Shown here one piece after another: positions 39,996-47,967 of a stretch of DNA of 64,000 bases. Numbering within the stretch: the stretch's first letter is position 1; every line of letters starts with the position of its first letter. The stretch spans positions 1 to 64,000 of the forward strand of contig JAGYOH010000005.1 of NCBI GenBank assembly GCA_018399635.1, written 5' to 3'. The stretch is from Clostridia bacterium (lineage in GTDB: Bacteria; Bacillota; Clostridia; Peptostreptococcales; Acidaminobacteraceae). The notes under the pieces are model-generated. The model was not told the DNA's origin and made no database searches. It saw nothing but the letters and a program-made list of their open reading frames with translations. The position numbers and the translations under genes are program-made.

Positions 39996-40598
39996 TCACG
40001 ACTGAAGTCGCGAGTGTTCTGGCAACAAAGCATAGATCCGGTCCAGGAGTTCGTCGGCGATCGCCTCGTAGGCCCCGGTGGTGAGCTTGTCGGGATAGTC
40101 TTCCCACAGGGCGACGGGGGGATGGTACAGGATCCTGACCTTACTGAAGGGCCTGTAATCGGAATCGATGGTCACCGGAATGATTTTGACTCCGGCTCTC
40201 AGGGCGATGAGGGGGACCCCGGCCTTGCCCGGCAGATGCACCCTGCCCTTGTTGGGATTCCTGGTCCCTTCGGGGAAAATCAGCAGGGGATGATGAGCCT
40301 TCAGAAGCTTCAGGGACTGCTTGATGGCTTTGATGTCGTTGCCGTCCCGGTCAACGCTGAAGGCCCCCATGGTGGTCAGCACATAGGTGAAGAGCCGGTT
40401 CTTGAAGATCTCCTTTTTGGCCATGACATACATCTTCTCAGGGAAAAAGGTGCCGATGATCAGGGGATCGTGAAGGTGGTTGTGATTGGCGGCGATCAGA
40501 TAGCCTTCATCCTTGGGAAGATGCTCCTCCCCTTCGATGTGAATTCTGAAAAGGAGGCGATAATAGACTTTGAGCAGCCCTTTGATCAGTCTGAACAT
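39996..40598 (-). CDS. plsC: 1-acyl-sn-glycerol-3-phosphate acyltransferase
   Basis: PlsC acylates lysophosphatidic acid to phosphatidic acid on the inner membrane. The 200-residue protein has the catalytic motif NHNHLHD (NHx4D, about 38-44), the GAFSVDRDG segment, the substrate motif [11 protein letters not shown] and a hydrophobic N-terminus. The length is typical. The ATG at 40598 has GGGGAG upstream and lies 13 nt inside the end of cmk. cmk-plsC-ispH(rpsA) is a conserved Clostridial run. Confidence 0.97.
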   Translation of the reverse strand: MFRLIKGLLKVYYRLLFRIHIEGEEHLPKDEGYLIAANHNHLHDPLIIGTFFPEKMYVMAKKEIFKNRLFTYVLTTMGAFSVDRDGNDIKAIKQSLKLLKAHHPLLIFPEGTRNPNKGRVHLPGKAGVPLIALRAGVKIIPVTIDSDYRPFSKVRILYHPPVALWEDYPDKLTTGAYEAIADELLDRIYALLPEHSRLQS

Positions 40599-41245
40599 GG
40601 TTCAACTCCCCCGATGATTGAAATGATTTCAGCCACCACCTCGGCGATGCTCATCCGGGTGGTATCGATGCCGTGGGCCTCCGGTGCCTTTTTCAAGGGG
40701 GAATGGGCCCTCGAAGAATCGATGGCATCCCGCTGCTTCAAATTATCAAGAATCTCTTCAAAGGACGCTTCATAACCCCTTTCGAGCAGGTCCCGCTGGC
40801 GCCGCCTGGCACGCTCTTCATCGCTGGCACTCAGAAAAACCTTGACCTCCGCTTGAGGAAGCACATAGGTGCCGATGTCCCTGCCGTCCATCACCACGGA
40901 TTTTTTTCTTGCAATCTCCCGCTGCTGCTTCTGGAGAGCCAGGCGGATTTCCGGAATCCGGGCATAGTCCGACACCCGCCGGTTGATTTCAGGGGATCGG
41001 ATATCCTTGGAAATATCCCTTTCTCCCAGGTGCATTCTTCCCTCCTTGAAATCGAGGCGGATCCGTCCCAGACGAGCCTTGATCTCTGGCAGGTCGCCAG
41101 GTTCCACATGATGTTCCAGGAAGTAGAGGGTGACCCCCCGGTACATGGCGCCGGTGTCGATATAGGTGAAACCCATCTTCTGGGCCACGATTTTTGCAAT
41201 GGTGCTTTTGCCGGATCCCGCAGGACCATCAATGGCGATTTGCAT
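40586..41245 (-). CDS. cmk: Cytidylate kinase
   Basis: Cmk phosphorylates CMP and dCMP. The 219-residue protein has the P-loop GPAGSGKST (about 7-15), YIDTGAMYRGVTLY in the NMP-binding part, and VVMDGRDIGTYVLPQAEVKVFLSA. The region near DSSRAHSPLKKA is also typical of the family. AAAGGAG serves the ATG at 41245. The gene opens an operon with plsC and ispH/rpsA and has its own promoter right after the terminator of the kor operon. Confidence 0.98.
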   Translation of the reverse strand: MQIAIDGPAGSGKSTIAKIVAQKMGFTYIDTGAMYRGVTLYFLEHHVEPGDLPEIKARLGRIRLDFKEGRMHLGERDISKDIRSPEINRRVSDYARIPEIRLALQKQQREIARKKSVVMDGRDIGTYVLPQAEVKVFLSASDEERARRRQRDLLERGYEASFEEILDNLKQRDAIDSSRAHSPLKKAPEAHGIDTTRMSIAEVVAEIISIIGGVEPCSD

Positions 41246-41271
41246 GGGTTTTCAACTCCTTTTTCTGCTTA

Positions 41272-41300
41272 ATCATACCTAATTCACCCATTCTCGTCAA
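41272..41300 (-). promoter_or_regulatory. Sigma-A promoter of the cmk operon
   Basis: Minus strand TTGACG (41300-41295), a 17-nt spacer and TATGAT (41277-41272). Confidence 0.8.
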
Positions 41301-41301
41301 T

Positions 41302-41330
41302 AAAAAAGGGCTGACTGCTGTCAGCCCTTT
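41302..41330 (-). terminator. Terminator of the korDABC-rpiR operon
   Basis: Minus strand AAAGGGCTGAC, loop AGCA, GTCAGCCCTTT followed by TTTATT. Confidence 0.9.
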
Positions 41331-41337
41331 CCCGGGT

Positions 41338-42189
41338 CTATAAATAGGTGCCCTGGTTCTTCCACAACTCTTCGAGTTCGTTGAAGCGCTTGCCCATGTT
41401 CTCCTTGCACCCCAGACTCATGGCGATGATCAAGGCATTGATCAGACTTATGGGGGCTGTCAGGGAATCCACAAAGGTGTCTACATTGAAATTGGCGAGA
41501 AGAAACTTGTCCGCGATTCTGGCAATGGGCGATTGATAGGAATCGGTAATCCCGATCACCTCCACCTTCTTGCTTTTCAAATGCTCGATGGCAGTGATGG
41601 TGTGGGTGGAGTATCGTGGGAAACTGATGGCGATCATGACGTCCCTGGACTGGATGTTGATGAGCTCGTCATAGGTATCATTGACCCCCTGGGGGAGGAC
41701 CGTGACGCTGGAGTGCATGAACTTCAGGTAAAAGGCCAGATAATCCGCCAGGATTCTGGAACTTCTCAGGCCGTAGATATACACATGCTCCGCATGCTGG
41801 ATGGTATTGGCGATATCCGTCATCCGGTCCAGGCTCAGATTGGTGATGGTGTCCTGGATATTCCGGATATCGGAATGCATGATCTTGGTGATTACATTCC
41901 CCTCCTGCTGTCCCGTGTGCATGTGTTCAAGACGCTGCAGGGTGGTCAGACGGTTCTTGATGGACTCCTGAAGACTTTTCTGAAAGGAGGGATAGCCGTC
42001 GTAACCCAGGGAATGGGCGAAACGAACGACGGTGGACTCGCTGATGCCCACGGTTTCGGACAATTCATGCACCGTCATGAAGATGACTTTGTCGTAATTG
42101 CCCATGACATAATCGGCGATGCGTTTATGCCCCTTGCTGAGCCGTGAGTACTTGCCGCTCAAATCCTTCAAGGTGTCTTCCTGGGTCAT
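41338..42189 (-). CDS. RpiR/MurR family transcriptional regulator (HTH + SIS)
   Basis: The 283-residue protein has an N-terminal helix-turn-helix (MTVHELSETVGISESTVVRFAHSLGYDGYPSFQKSL) and a C-terminal SIS sugar-phosphate-binding domain (VYIYGLRSSRILADYLAFYL, VMIAISFPRYSTHT). Members of this family sense phosphosugars or related metabolites. It lies 11 nt after korC, at the end of the 2-oxoacid oxidoreductase operon, so it probably belongs to that operon and may control it. An inverted repeat near the kor promoter is a possible target. The ligand is not predictable from sequence. Confidence 0.92.
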   Translation of the reverse strand: MTQEDTLKDLSGKYSRLSKGHKRIADYVMGNYDKVIFMTVHELSETVGISESTVVRFAHSLGYDGYPSFQKSLQESIKNRLTTLQRLEHMHTGQQEGNVITKIMHSDIRNIQDTITNLSLDRMTDIANTIQHAEHVYIYGLRSSRILADYLAFYLKFMHSSVTVLPQGVNDTYDELINIQSRDVMIAISFPRYSTHTITAIEHLKSKKVEVIGITDSYQSPIARIADKFLLANFNVDTFVDSLTAPISLINALIIAMSLGCKENMGKRFNELEELWKNQGTYL

Positions 42190-42200
42190 GGCAGGGTCTC

Positions 42201-42743
42201 CTATTTTACGGACTGTGCCAAGGCATAGCCCTCGCTCAGCGCTTTTTTGTTCATGGGTTCGGTTCCCTTGGGTACGCGACCCAGTACCGCTTTTTCAACG
42301 CTCTCCCGACTCACCAGCTGGGTGAATTCCGCGATGAATCCCACGGCGACGATATTGGCCACGATGGCGCGCCCCACGTTTTCCTTGGCGGTTCTCAAAA
42401 TCGGCACCTTGATCACCCGTGACTGATTGAAGCCCTCGGGCAGCACGATGTCCTCATCGATGATCAAAAGGCCCTCCGCCTTCACGGAGCCGCCGTACTT
42501 CTCGGTGGCCTCCTGGGTGAGGGACAGGACGAGATCCGGTTCGATGACCTTGGGAAAATCGATCTCCTCGCTGGAAATGATGACCTCGGCCTTGGAGGCG
42601 CCCCCTCTGGCTTCTGGACCATAGCTTTGGGACTGGATGGCGATTTTGTCATCAAGAATGGCCGCTTCAGCCAGAATGACTCCCGCCATGATCATTCCCT
42701 GCCCGCCGGAACCGGCCAGCCTGATCTGGGTCTGCTTACTCAT
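42201..42743 (-). CDS. korC: 2-oxoacid:ferredoxin oxidoreductase, gamma subunit
   Basis: The 180-residue gamma subunit of a four-subunit 2-oxoacid:ferredoxin oxidoreductase starts IRLAGSGGQGMIMAGVILAEAA, the family signature. It continues with QSYGPEARGGASKAEVIIS and NIVAVGFI. The complex converts a 2-oxoacid and CoA to acyl-CoA, CO2 and reduced ferredoxin. The start is the ATG at 42743, with AAGGAGGGG upstream; the longer frame to 42767 lacks an SD. It overlaps korB by 8 nt. Confidence 0.95.
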   Translation of the reverse strand: MSKQTQIRLAGSGGQGMIMAGVILAEAAILDDKIAIQSQSYGPEARGGASKAEVIISSEEIDFPKVIEPDLVLSLTQEATEKYGGSVKAEGLLIIDEDIVLPEGFNQSRVIKVPILRTAKENVGRAIVANIVAVGFIAEFTQLVSRESVEKAVLGRVPKGTEPMNKKALSEGYALAQSVK

Positions 42744-43566
42744 TGTTTTCCCCTCCTTGCAAGGCATCGATGACTCTCTGGTATTCCGCCGTGTACTCGG
42801 GCAGGGTGATGTTCTTGAAGACCCCCATCAGATGCTTGCCCTCCTTTTTCTCCTCAGGCAGCTTCTCATAAGCCATTTTATCGATGAAATCATTCTTGAG
42901 AGCCTGCATCATCTGGACGCCGGACCCCGACTTGTTCTTCCTGCCGTAATAAGTGGGACAGATGCTGGCCACCTCCACCATGGAGAAGCCCTTGTTGCTG
43001 ATGGCATCTTTGAAATACTTGACCATCTGGTTCACATGGTAGGCCGTGGTGCGGGATGAATAGGTGGCTCCGGCAGCCGCCGCCAGCTGGGCGATGTCGA
43101 AGGGTTTGTCGATGTTGCCGTGGGGGGCGGTGGTTCCCTTGGCCGCCGTCGGCGTCGTCGGTGAGTACTGTCCGCCGGTCATGCCGTAGATGTTGTTGTT
43201 GAAGACGATGGTGGTGATATCGATGTTTCTTCTGGCCGCATGGATCAGATGGTTGCCTCCGATGGCGGATACATCGCCGTCCCCGGCGATGAGAATGACG
43301 TCAAGCTTGGGATTGGCCAGCTTGATGCCCGTTGCAAAGGCAAGTCCCCTGCCGTGGGTGGTGTGGAGGGTGTTGAAATCGAGATATCCCGGAGCCCTGG
43401 AAGAGCAGCCGATTCCGGAAACCACCACGACATTGTCCTGGTCGAGTCCGAGTTCATCGATGGCCATGGTCAGGGCACGGGTCACGACGCCGTTGGAACA
43501 GCCCGGACACCAGATATGGGGCAGATTTTCAATGCGAAAATACTTTTGAACGATTTCTGAAGTCAT
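42736..43566 (-). CDS. korB: 2-oxoacid:ferredoxin oxidoreductase, beta subunit (TPP-binding)
   Basis: The 276-residue beta subunit binds thiamine diphosphate. It begins with the cluster-linked IWCPGCSNG, then GIGCSSRAPGY and THGRGLAFATGIKLANP. The TPP/Mg motif runs from GDGDVSAIGGNH to FNNNIYGMTGGQ. Its end contains CPTYYGRKN. The pattern matches 2-oxoglutarate (KorB) type enzymes better than pyruvate enzymes, but the exact substrate (2-oxoglutarate or branched 2-oxoacid) is inferred. The ATG at 43566 overlaps the korA stop by one base. Confidence 0.95.
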   Translation of the reverse strand: MTSEIVQKYFRIENLPHIWCPGCSNGVVTRALTMAIDELGLDQDNVVVVSGIGCSSRAPGYLDFNTLHTTHGRGLAFATGIKLANPKLDVILIAGDGDVSAIGGNHLIHAARRNIDITTIVFNNNIYGMTGGQYSPTTPTAAKGTTAPHGNIDKPFDIAQLAAAAGATYSSRTTAYHVNQMVKYFKDAISNKGFSMVEVASICPTYYGRKNKSGSGVQMMQALKNDFIDKMAYEKLPEEKKEGKHLMGVFKNITLPEYTAEYQRVIDALQGGENNE

Positions 43567-44702
43567 TAGAAGACCTCCTTTGCTTTTTGAACCACTTCGA
43601 TCGGCATGAGCACTTCACCGTTGGCCCGTCCCAGATGGAAGACCTCGGCGTCGGACTTGACGATGCGCTCGATTTCCTGGACGTACTGACCCATGTTCAT
43701 TTCAGCCACGATGATTTTTTTGACCTGTCTGCCGACGGCCTTGATTTCCTTCTCGGCGGAGGGCCAGATGGTGATGGGACGGAAAAGACCCACCTTCATC
43801 CCCTGTTCTCTCAGGGTCTTCACGGCATTCCTCACCGTACGGGCGGTGGAACCGTAGGAAATGATGGCATATTCCGCATCCTCCATCATGAATTCATCGT
43901 ACATCACGATATCTTCCCGGTTGTCCTCGATTTTTGAAATCATGCGTTTGAGCATGATGTCGGCATTGTCGGTGGAATTGCTGGGAAAGCCGGTTTCATC
44001 ATGGAAAAGTCCGGTGATGTGGTAGCGGTAGCCCGCACCAAAGGGGGCCATTTTGGGAACGATATCCCCCTCCTCCAATCGATAAGGCAGATAGTCTTCG
44101 CCGGGGCCCGGCACCTTGCGGTCGAATATTTCGATGTCGCCGGGTTCGGGGATTTCAATTTTTTCCCGCATGTGGCCCACCACTTCATCGGTGAGGACGA
44201 TGACGGGGGTCCTGTATTTTTCAGCCAGATTGAAGGCCTTGATGGTGATGTCGAAGGTTTCCATCACGGACTGGGGCGACAGGGCGATAATGGCATGGTC
44301 GCCGTGGGTCCCCCATTTGGCCTGCATGACATCTCCCTGTGCCGGAGAAGTCGGCAGTCCCGTAGAGGGGCCACCCCTCATGACATTCACGATGACCAGG
44401 GGGATTTCCGCGATGGCGGCATAGCCGATATTTTCCTGTTTCAGACTGAATCCGGGGCCGCTGGTGGCGGTCATGGATTTCAAGCCGGCAATGGAACCGC
44501 CGATGGCAGCGGCAATGCCTGCGATTTCGTCCTCCATCTGAATGAACTTGCCGCCGATTCTAGGCAGCTTTTCAGCGGACAACTCCGCCAGCTCCGTGGA
44601 GGGAGTGATGGGATAACCGGCGAAAAATTTCATGCCGGCCATCAAGGCGGCCTCTACACAGGCCTCGTTGCCCTGCATCAGTTTGATGTTTTTCTTACTC
44701 AT
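43566..44702 (-). CDS. korA: 2-oxoacid:ferredoxin oxidoreductase, alpha subunit
   Basis: The 378-residue alpha subunit holds the pyrimidine-binding domain and domain II. It shows GNEACVEAALMAGMKFFAGYPITPSTELAE at the start, MEDEIAGIAAAIGGSIAGLKSMTATSGPGFSL with the catalytic Glu, and VMRGGPSTGLPTSPAQGD. The presence of a separate gamma subunit and a small ferredoxin gene gives the DABC order common for Kor in anaerobes. GGAGG lies 8 nt upstream of the ATG at 44702, inside korD, with an 8-nt overlap. Confidence 0.96.
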   Translation of the reverse strand: MSKKNIKLMQGNEACVEAALMAGMKFFAGYPITPSTELAELSAEKLPRIGGKFIQMEDEIAGIAAAIGGSIAGLKSMTATSGPGFSLKQENIGYAAIAEIPLVIVNVMRGGPSTGLPTSPAQGDVMQAKWGTHGDHAIIALSPQSVMETFDITIKAFNLAEKYRTPVIVLTDEVVGHMREKIEIPEPGDIEIFDRKVPGPGEDYLPYRLEEGDIVPKMAPFGAGYRYHITGLFHDETGFPSNSTDNADIMLKRMISKIEDNREDIVMYDEFMMEDAEYAIISYGSTARTVRNAVKTLREQGMKVGLFRPITIWPSAEKEIKAVGRQVKKIIVAEMNMGQYVQEIERIVKSDAEVFHLGRANGEVLMPIEVVQKAKEVF

Positions 44703-44907
44703 CCTCCTTACCTCCTATCCAAATGGCAAAATCGGGACACAGTTTTTCACACATGCCGCACAAAATACAGCCTTCACGATTCACCATGGTTGACTTTCCG
44801 TGATGATCCAAGGCCAAGACGTTGGTGGGACAGAATGAGACGCAGTTGCCACACCCTTTGCACCAGTCGGGATTGATTTTGACTTCTAATTGATCTTTAG
44901 ACTTCAC
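44695..44907 (-). CDS. korD: 2-oxoacid:ferredoxin oxidoreductase, delta (ferredoxin-like) subunit
   Basis: The 70-residue protein carries two complete [4Fe-4S] motifs, CKGCGNCVSFCP (about 16-27) and CILCGMCEKLCP (about 47-58). It passes electrons from the TPP site to external ferredoxin. The start is a GTG at 44907 with AAAGGAGG 7 nt upstream. It opens the korDABC-rpiR operon. A promoter and an inverted repeat lie within 90 bp upstream. Confidence 0.95.
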   Translation of the reverse strand: MKSKDQLEVKINPDWCKGCGNCVSFCPTNVLALDHHGKSTMVNREGCILCGMCEKLCPDFAIWIGGKEDE

Positions 44908-44937
44908 CTTTTTACCTCCTTTGAACTCTCTGATAAC

Positions 44938-44966
44938 AGTTTATCAATCCAGGTCCACAAATGCAA
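44938..44966 (-). promoter_or_regulatory. Promoter of the kor operon
   Basis: Minus strand TTGCAT (44966-44961), a 17-nt spacer and TAAACT (44943-44938), with an extended TG before the -10. Confidence 0.6.
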
Positions 44967-44973
44967 TAAATAT

Positions 44974-44992
44974 TTCAATAATGGATATTGAA
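44974..44992. promoter_or_regulatory. Inverted repeat upstream of the kor promoter
   Basis: TTCAATA (44974-44980) and TATTGAA (44986-44992) with a 5-nt centre, ending 8 bp upstream of the -35 box. It is a candidate site for the operon's RpiR-type regulator or an activator. Confidence 0.45.
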
Positions 44993-45002
44993 TTTTATAT
45001 GA

Positions 45003-45035
45003 AAAAAGTATTGCATTTTGAATGCAATACTTTTT
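45003..45035 (-). terminator. Terminator after the YtqB-like methyltransferase gene
   Basis: AAAAAGTATTGCATT (45003-45017) and AATGCAATACTTTTT (45021-45035): a 15-bp perfect stem, 18 nt after the stop codon on the minus strand, with a T run. It ends the scpA-scpB-rluB unit. Confidence 0.9.
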
Positions 45036-45053
45036 ATATGATTGTATACAATT

Positions 45054-45632
45054 TCAGCCGCTGTTTTTCCTGAGGAGAATCAGGTAGGGCGGGTCGTTTT
45101 TCTGGTTGAGAGGCTGGATCCGCATCACCGTCACCGCCTTCTGGTCCAGGCCCTTGAAGTGGTCCTCCAGCAGGATGGTTTCAATCCGGCCCCTAAGGGA
45201 CCCGGGATACAGGGTCAGGAGAATCAGCCCCCGGGGGCTGAGTTCTGCCAGGGCCCCGGTCACGGCCTTGACGGTGGTGTCGTAAGCGGTGTGCCGGCCC
45301 TTGTCCCCTCCAGGCAGATAGCCCAGGTTGAACAGACACAGATCAATGGGCCTCCTGACCACTTCACCGATATTTTCATGGGACTGGAGAAAGAATTCAA
45401 AGCCGGTGGTGATGCCCTGCCGGTTCAACCGCCTGGTGGAAGCCTCCAGGGCGGCCTTCTGGACATCAAAGCCGTAGAGCATGGCCTCCGGAAATCTCTT
45501 TTTCAGCTTGAGGGCGTCATGACCGTTGCCCAGGGTGGCGTCCACCATCACCCTGACTTCATCGAGGTCTCCCAGAAGCAGATCCAGATAGGAGGAAACA
45601 TGATGACTAATGGCCACCACAACCCTCGGCAA
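45054..45632 (-). CDS. Class I SAM-dependent methyltransferase (YtqB-like, putative rRNA methylase)
   Basis: The 192-residue protein matches the YtqB-type family: an N-terminal SHHVSSYL element, the SAM motif VDATLGNGHDALKL (about 29-42), GFDVQ as the acidic motif II, and FNLGYLPGGDKG as the NPPY-like motif. The family is annotated as putative rRNA methylase; no target is known for certain. The start is not sure: TTG 45632 gives about the normal N-terminus, and a GTG at 45617 is an alternative. It overlaps the preceding small gene by 26 nt, and a terminator follows. Confidence 0.85.
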   Translation of the reverse strand: MPRVVVAISHHVSSYLDLLLGDLDEVRVMVDATLGNGHDALKLKKRFPEAMLYGFDVQKAALEASTRRLNRQGITTGFEFFLQSHENIGEVVRRPIDLCLFNLGYLPGGDKGRHTAYDTTVKAVTGALAELSPRGLILLTLYPGSLRGRIETILLEDHFKGLDQKAVTVMRIQPLNQKNDPPYLILLRKNSG

Positions 45633-45963
45633 AAAATGCTTCGATATCCACCACGTGGTCCTTGATCACGCCCCGGTCGCCGTAGTGCTCCAGAAAAAAC
45701 GCCAGGACCTCTCCCTCGAGTTTACAGGTTTCAATCCCCTTTTGAGCCATGTGATTGAGGGCCCCCCTGAGCAGGGCGTCCTTATGGAAAAAATCATCCT
45801 TGGCCCTGCGAAGGGAGACCTTGTCGATCAGATTCGGAAAAACCTCAAAGTGCACAAAACCCTGCACCCGCTCATTTTCCAGCATGATATAGTATTCATA
45901 ATAACGAGGAAATTCCTCCCCCAGAAAACGGAAGGTTTCCTTGGGCACCGTCATCTCAATCAT
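45607..45963 (-). CDS. Small conserved-looking protein of unknown function
   Basis: The 118-residue product reads MIEMTVPKETFRFLGEEF at the start and is rich in Glu, Phe and Tyr, with no signal peptide or membrane helix. The strand-helix pattern and size are loosely like a degenerate GNAT or a small alpha/beta domain, but I do not recognise a family. The ATG at 45963 has AAGGAGG upstream and overlaps rluB by 8 nt. The 3' end overlaps the methyltransferase gene by 26 nt. This tight coupling supports a real gene. A link to rRNA modification is suggested only by its two neighbours. Confidence 0.75.
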   Translation of the reverse strand: MIEMTVPKETFRFLGEEFPRYYEYYIMLENERVQGFVHFEVFPNLIDKVSLRRAKDDFFHKDALLRGALNHMAQKGIETCKLEGEVLAFFLEHYGDRGVIKDHVVDIEAFFAEGCGGH

Positions 45964-46660
45964 CCCCGGCCTCCTTTTTGAGTTTTTCAATTTCTTCCGG
46001 GCTCAGCAGCCGGTGCTCCCCGGGGGCCAGACCCTCCAGGGAGATTTCCCCCATGGCGGTCCGCTCAAGGGATATCACCTCAAACCCCAGGACGGCCATC
46101 ATCCTGCGGAGCTGCCGGTTCCGGCCTTCATACAAAATGACCTCATAGGTCTCTTCAGCGATTTCAGTGATTTCACAGGGCCTGGTCCGGTAGTCATCGA
46201 GGGCAAGTCCCTGGGCGAAACGGTTCAAATCCTCACGATTCAGCCTTCCTGAAACCCTGACCCGGTAGGTTTTGGGGATATGGTGCCTGGGATGGGTCAG
46301 TCGGTAGGTCAGATCCCCGTCATTGGTGAGGAGGATCAGGCCGCTGGAATGGTAATCAAGCCGGCCGACGGGATAGAGCCTCACCTCAAGGGTGGGCAGC
46401 AGGTCCAGGACCGTGGTCCTGCCGAACTGGTCCATGGCGGTGGATACCACCTCCACGGGCTTGTTGAGAAGGACCACCATGGGGGCTTCTTCGAGGCGAA
46501 GGCGCCGGTTCCGGTAGGTCACCTCATCCGAGGCCGCCACCTGATAGCCCATTTCCGTGATGACCTGGCGGTTGACCTGGATCTCCCCCTGTCGGATCAG
46601 ATCCTCGGCCCGCCGTCGGGAGGCCACCCCCGCATGGGCGAGAAATTTCTGCAGTCTCAT
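45956..46660 (-). CDS. rluB: Ribosomal large subunit pseudouridine synthase (RluB/RsuA family)
   Basis: The 234-residue protein has an N-terminal S4 RNA-binding domain (RLQKFLAHAGVASRRRAEDLIRQG) and a RsuA/RluB catalytic domain with the key Asp in GRLDYHSSGLILLTNDG (about residue 102). KTYRVRVSG and EGRNRQLRRMM follow, as in the family. It converts a uridine of 23S rRNA to pseudouridine; the choice of RluB over RsuA rests on the scpA-scpB-rluB order that is usual in Bacillota. It starts 3 nt after scpB. Confidence 0.95.
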   Translation of the reverse strand: MRLQKFLAHAGVASRRRAEDLIRQGEIQVNRQVITEMGYQVAASDEVTYRNRRLRLEEAPMVVLLNKPVEVVSTAMDQFGRTTVLDLLPTLEVRLYPVGRLDYHSSGLILLTNDGDLTYRLTHPRHHIPKTYRVRVSGRLNREDLNRFAQGLALDDYRTRPCEITEIAEETYEVILYEGRNRQLRRMMAVLGFEVISLERTAMGEISLEGLAPGEHRLLSPEEIEKLKKEAGDD

Positions 46661-46663
46661 CGG

Positions 46664-47188
46664 TCAGGCCTCGATTTCATCGTAAAGAATCTGGGGCAGG
46701 TCCTTCAAGGATTTCAGATTGAAGTTTCTCAGGAAAATGTCCGTGGTCCCATAGGTCTTGGGTCTCCCGACTTTTTCCAGTCGGCCCTTTTCCTCCACCA
46801 GGAGCCGGTCCATCAGCTGATAGATCAACCGATCCGAGTTGATGCCCCGGATGTATTCAATTTCGCTTTTGGTGATGGGCTGCTTGTAGGCGATGATGGA
46901 GAGGACCTCCAGGGCGGATTCGGACAAGCCCCTGCTCTTCGAGGCATTGAGGAGTTTTTTGACGTAGTCGACATACTTGGGATTGGTGCCGATCTGCACC
47001 TTGTCCTTGAAGTCGTAGATCATCACCCCGCTCTCCTCCCTGGTATAGAAATCCTTGAGCTCCGCGACCAGGTTCTTGGCATCACTGAGGGTGATGTCCA
47101 TGATCTGGGCGATCTTCTTGTAGCTGAGGGGCTCCGACGAGGAGAACAACAGGGCTTCAAGTATTTTCGTGTACTGGGTCACCTTCAC
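46664..47188 (-). CDS. scpB: Segregation and condensation protein B
   Basis: ScpB is a winged-helix partner of ScpA and SMC in the bacterial condensin that organises and segregates chromosomes. The 174-residue protein shows ILEALLFSSSEPLSYKKIAQIM, LEVLSIIAYKQPITKSEIEYIRG and GRPKTYGTTDIFLRNF, all typical. It begins 1 nt after the scpA stop, with a purine-rich SD inside scpA. Confidence 0.98.
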   Translation of the reverse strand: MKVTQYTKILEALLFSSSEPLSYKKIAQIMDITLSDAKNLVAELKDFYTREESGVMIYDFKDKVQIGTNPKYVDYVKKLLNASKSRGLSESALEVLSIIAYKQPITKSEIEYIRGINSDRLIYQLMDRLLVEEKGRLEKVGRPKTYGTTDIFLRNFNLKSLKDLPQILYDEIEA

Positions 47189-47189
47189 G

Positions 47190-47930
47190 CTATCCCTCCT
47201 TGATTAAATGGATCTCGGCAAAAGGCCTGTCCTGGACCACCCTGATGCCGTCGGTCCTCACCACCTCCAGAACCGCCAGAAACACCGTGATGAATTCCTC
47301 CAGAATCAGGGTCCCCTCAAAGAGACTTTGAAAGACCACCCGGTGGTGTTCCTTGAAGAGGTCCCGGATCATTCTCACCTTGTTCTCCGTGGTGAAACGC
47401 TCCCGTCGGATGTTCTTGAAGAAATCCAGCTTGTCGGCGTCAAACCGCTTCAGATTCTGGATGATGCGGTTGAAGGCCCTGGTCAGGACGTCGATGTCAT
47501 AGGACATGGTTTCGTAGTCCTTTCTGAAGAGGGCCGGATCCAGAAAGACCTGTCCCCGGTCGGTGAAAACCAGGTCCTCCGAGATCTGCCTTCTGGCCAC
47601 CTCCTGGGAAACGGCCTTGAATCTCTTGTATTCCACGAGCTTCGTGATCAGTTCATATCGGGGATCCTCGGAGTCCTCGAAGGCGATGGCCTCATACTGG
47701 TGGTCCGGCAGCAGCATCTTGGACTTGATTTCAAGCAGTATGGACGCCATGACCAGGAACTCGCCGGCCAGGTTCATGTCGAAGAGCTGCATGGCATTGA
47801 TGGTGGCGATGTAATCCCGGGTGATCTGGTGGATCTGGATATTGTAAATATCCATTTCCTCGCCTTCGATCAACTTGAGGAGAAGATCGAAGGGTCCCTC
47901 GAATTCAGCAATCTTGATGGTCATGGCCAT
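47190..47930 (-). CDS. scpA: Segregation and condensation protein A
   Basis: ScpA is the kleisin that bridges SMC heads. The 246-residue protein starts with IAEFEGPFDLLLKLIEGEEMDIYNI and continues with ATINAMQLFDMNLAGEFLVMASILLEIKSKMLLP, both hallmarks. The C-terminal winged helix includes VVFQSLFEGTLILEEFITVFLAVLEV. The ATG at 47930 has GGGGGAG 7 nt upstream; a second ATG two codons later is possible. It is the first gene of the unit scpA-scpB-rluB-small gene-methyltransferase. Confidence 0.98.
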   Translation of the reverse strand: MAMTIKIAEFEGPFDLLLKLIEGEEMDIYNIQIHQITRDYIATINAMQLFDMNLAGEFLVMASILLEIKSKMLLPDHQYEAIAFEDSEDPRYELITKLVEYKRFKAVSQEVARRQISEDLVFTDRGQVFLDPALFRKDYETMSYDIDVLTRAFNRIIQNLKRFDADKLDFFKNIRRERFTTENKVRMIRDLFKEHHRVVFQSLFEGTLILEEFITVFLAVLEVVRTDGIRVVQDRPFAEIHLIKEG

Positions 47931-47967
47931 GGTCCTTCTCCCCCTTTTTTTCCTCTACCAGTTTACA

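Noticed and set aside
39967-40107. N-terminal extension of IspH to 40107
   Set aside because: The added residues are Arg-rich translation of the plsC end and have no SD; ATG 39966 starts the conserved MKIYLA sequence.
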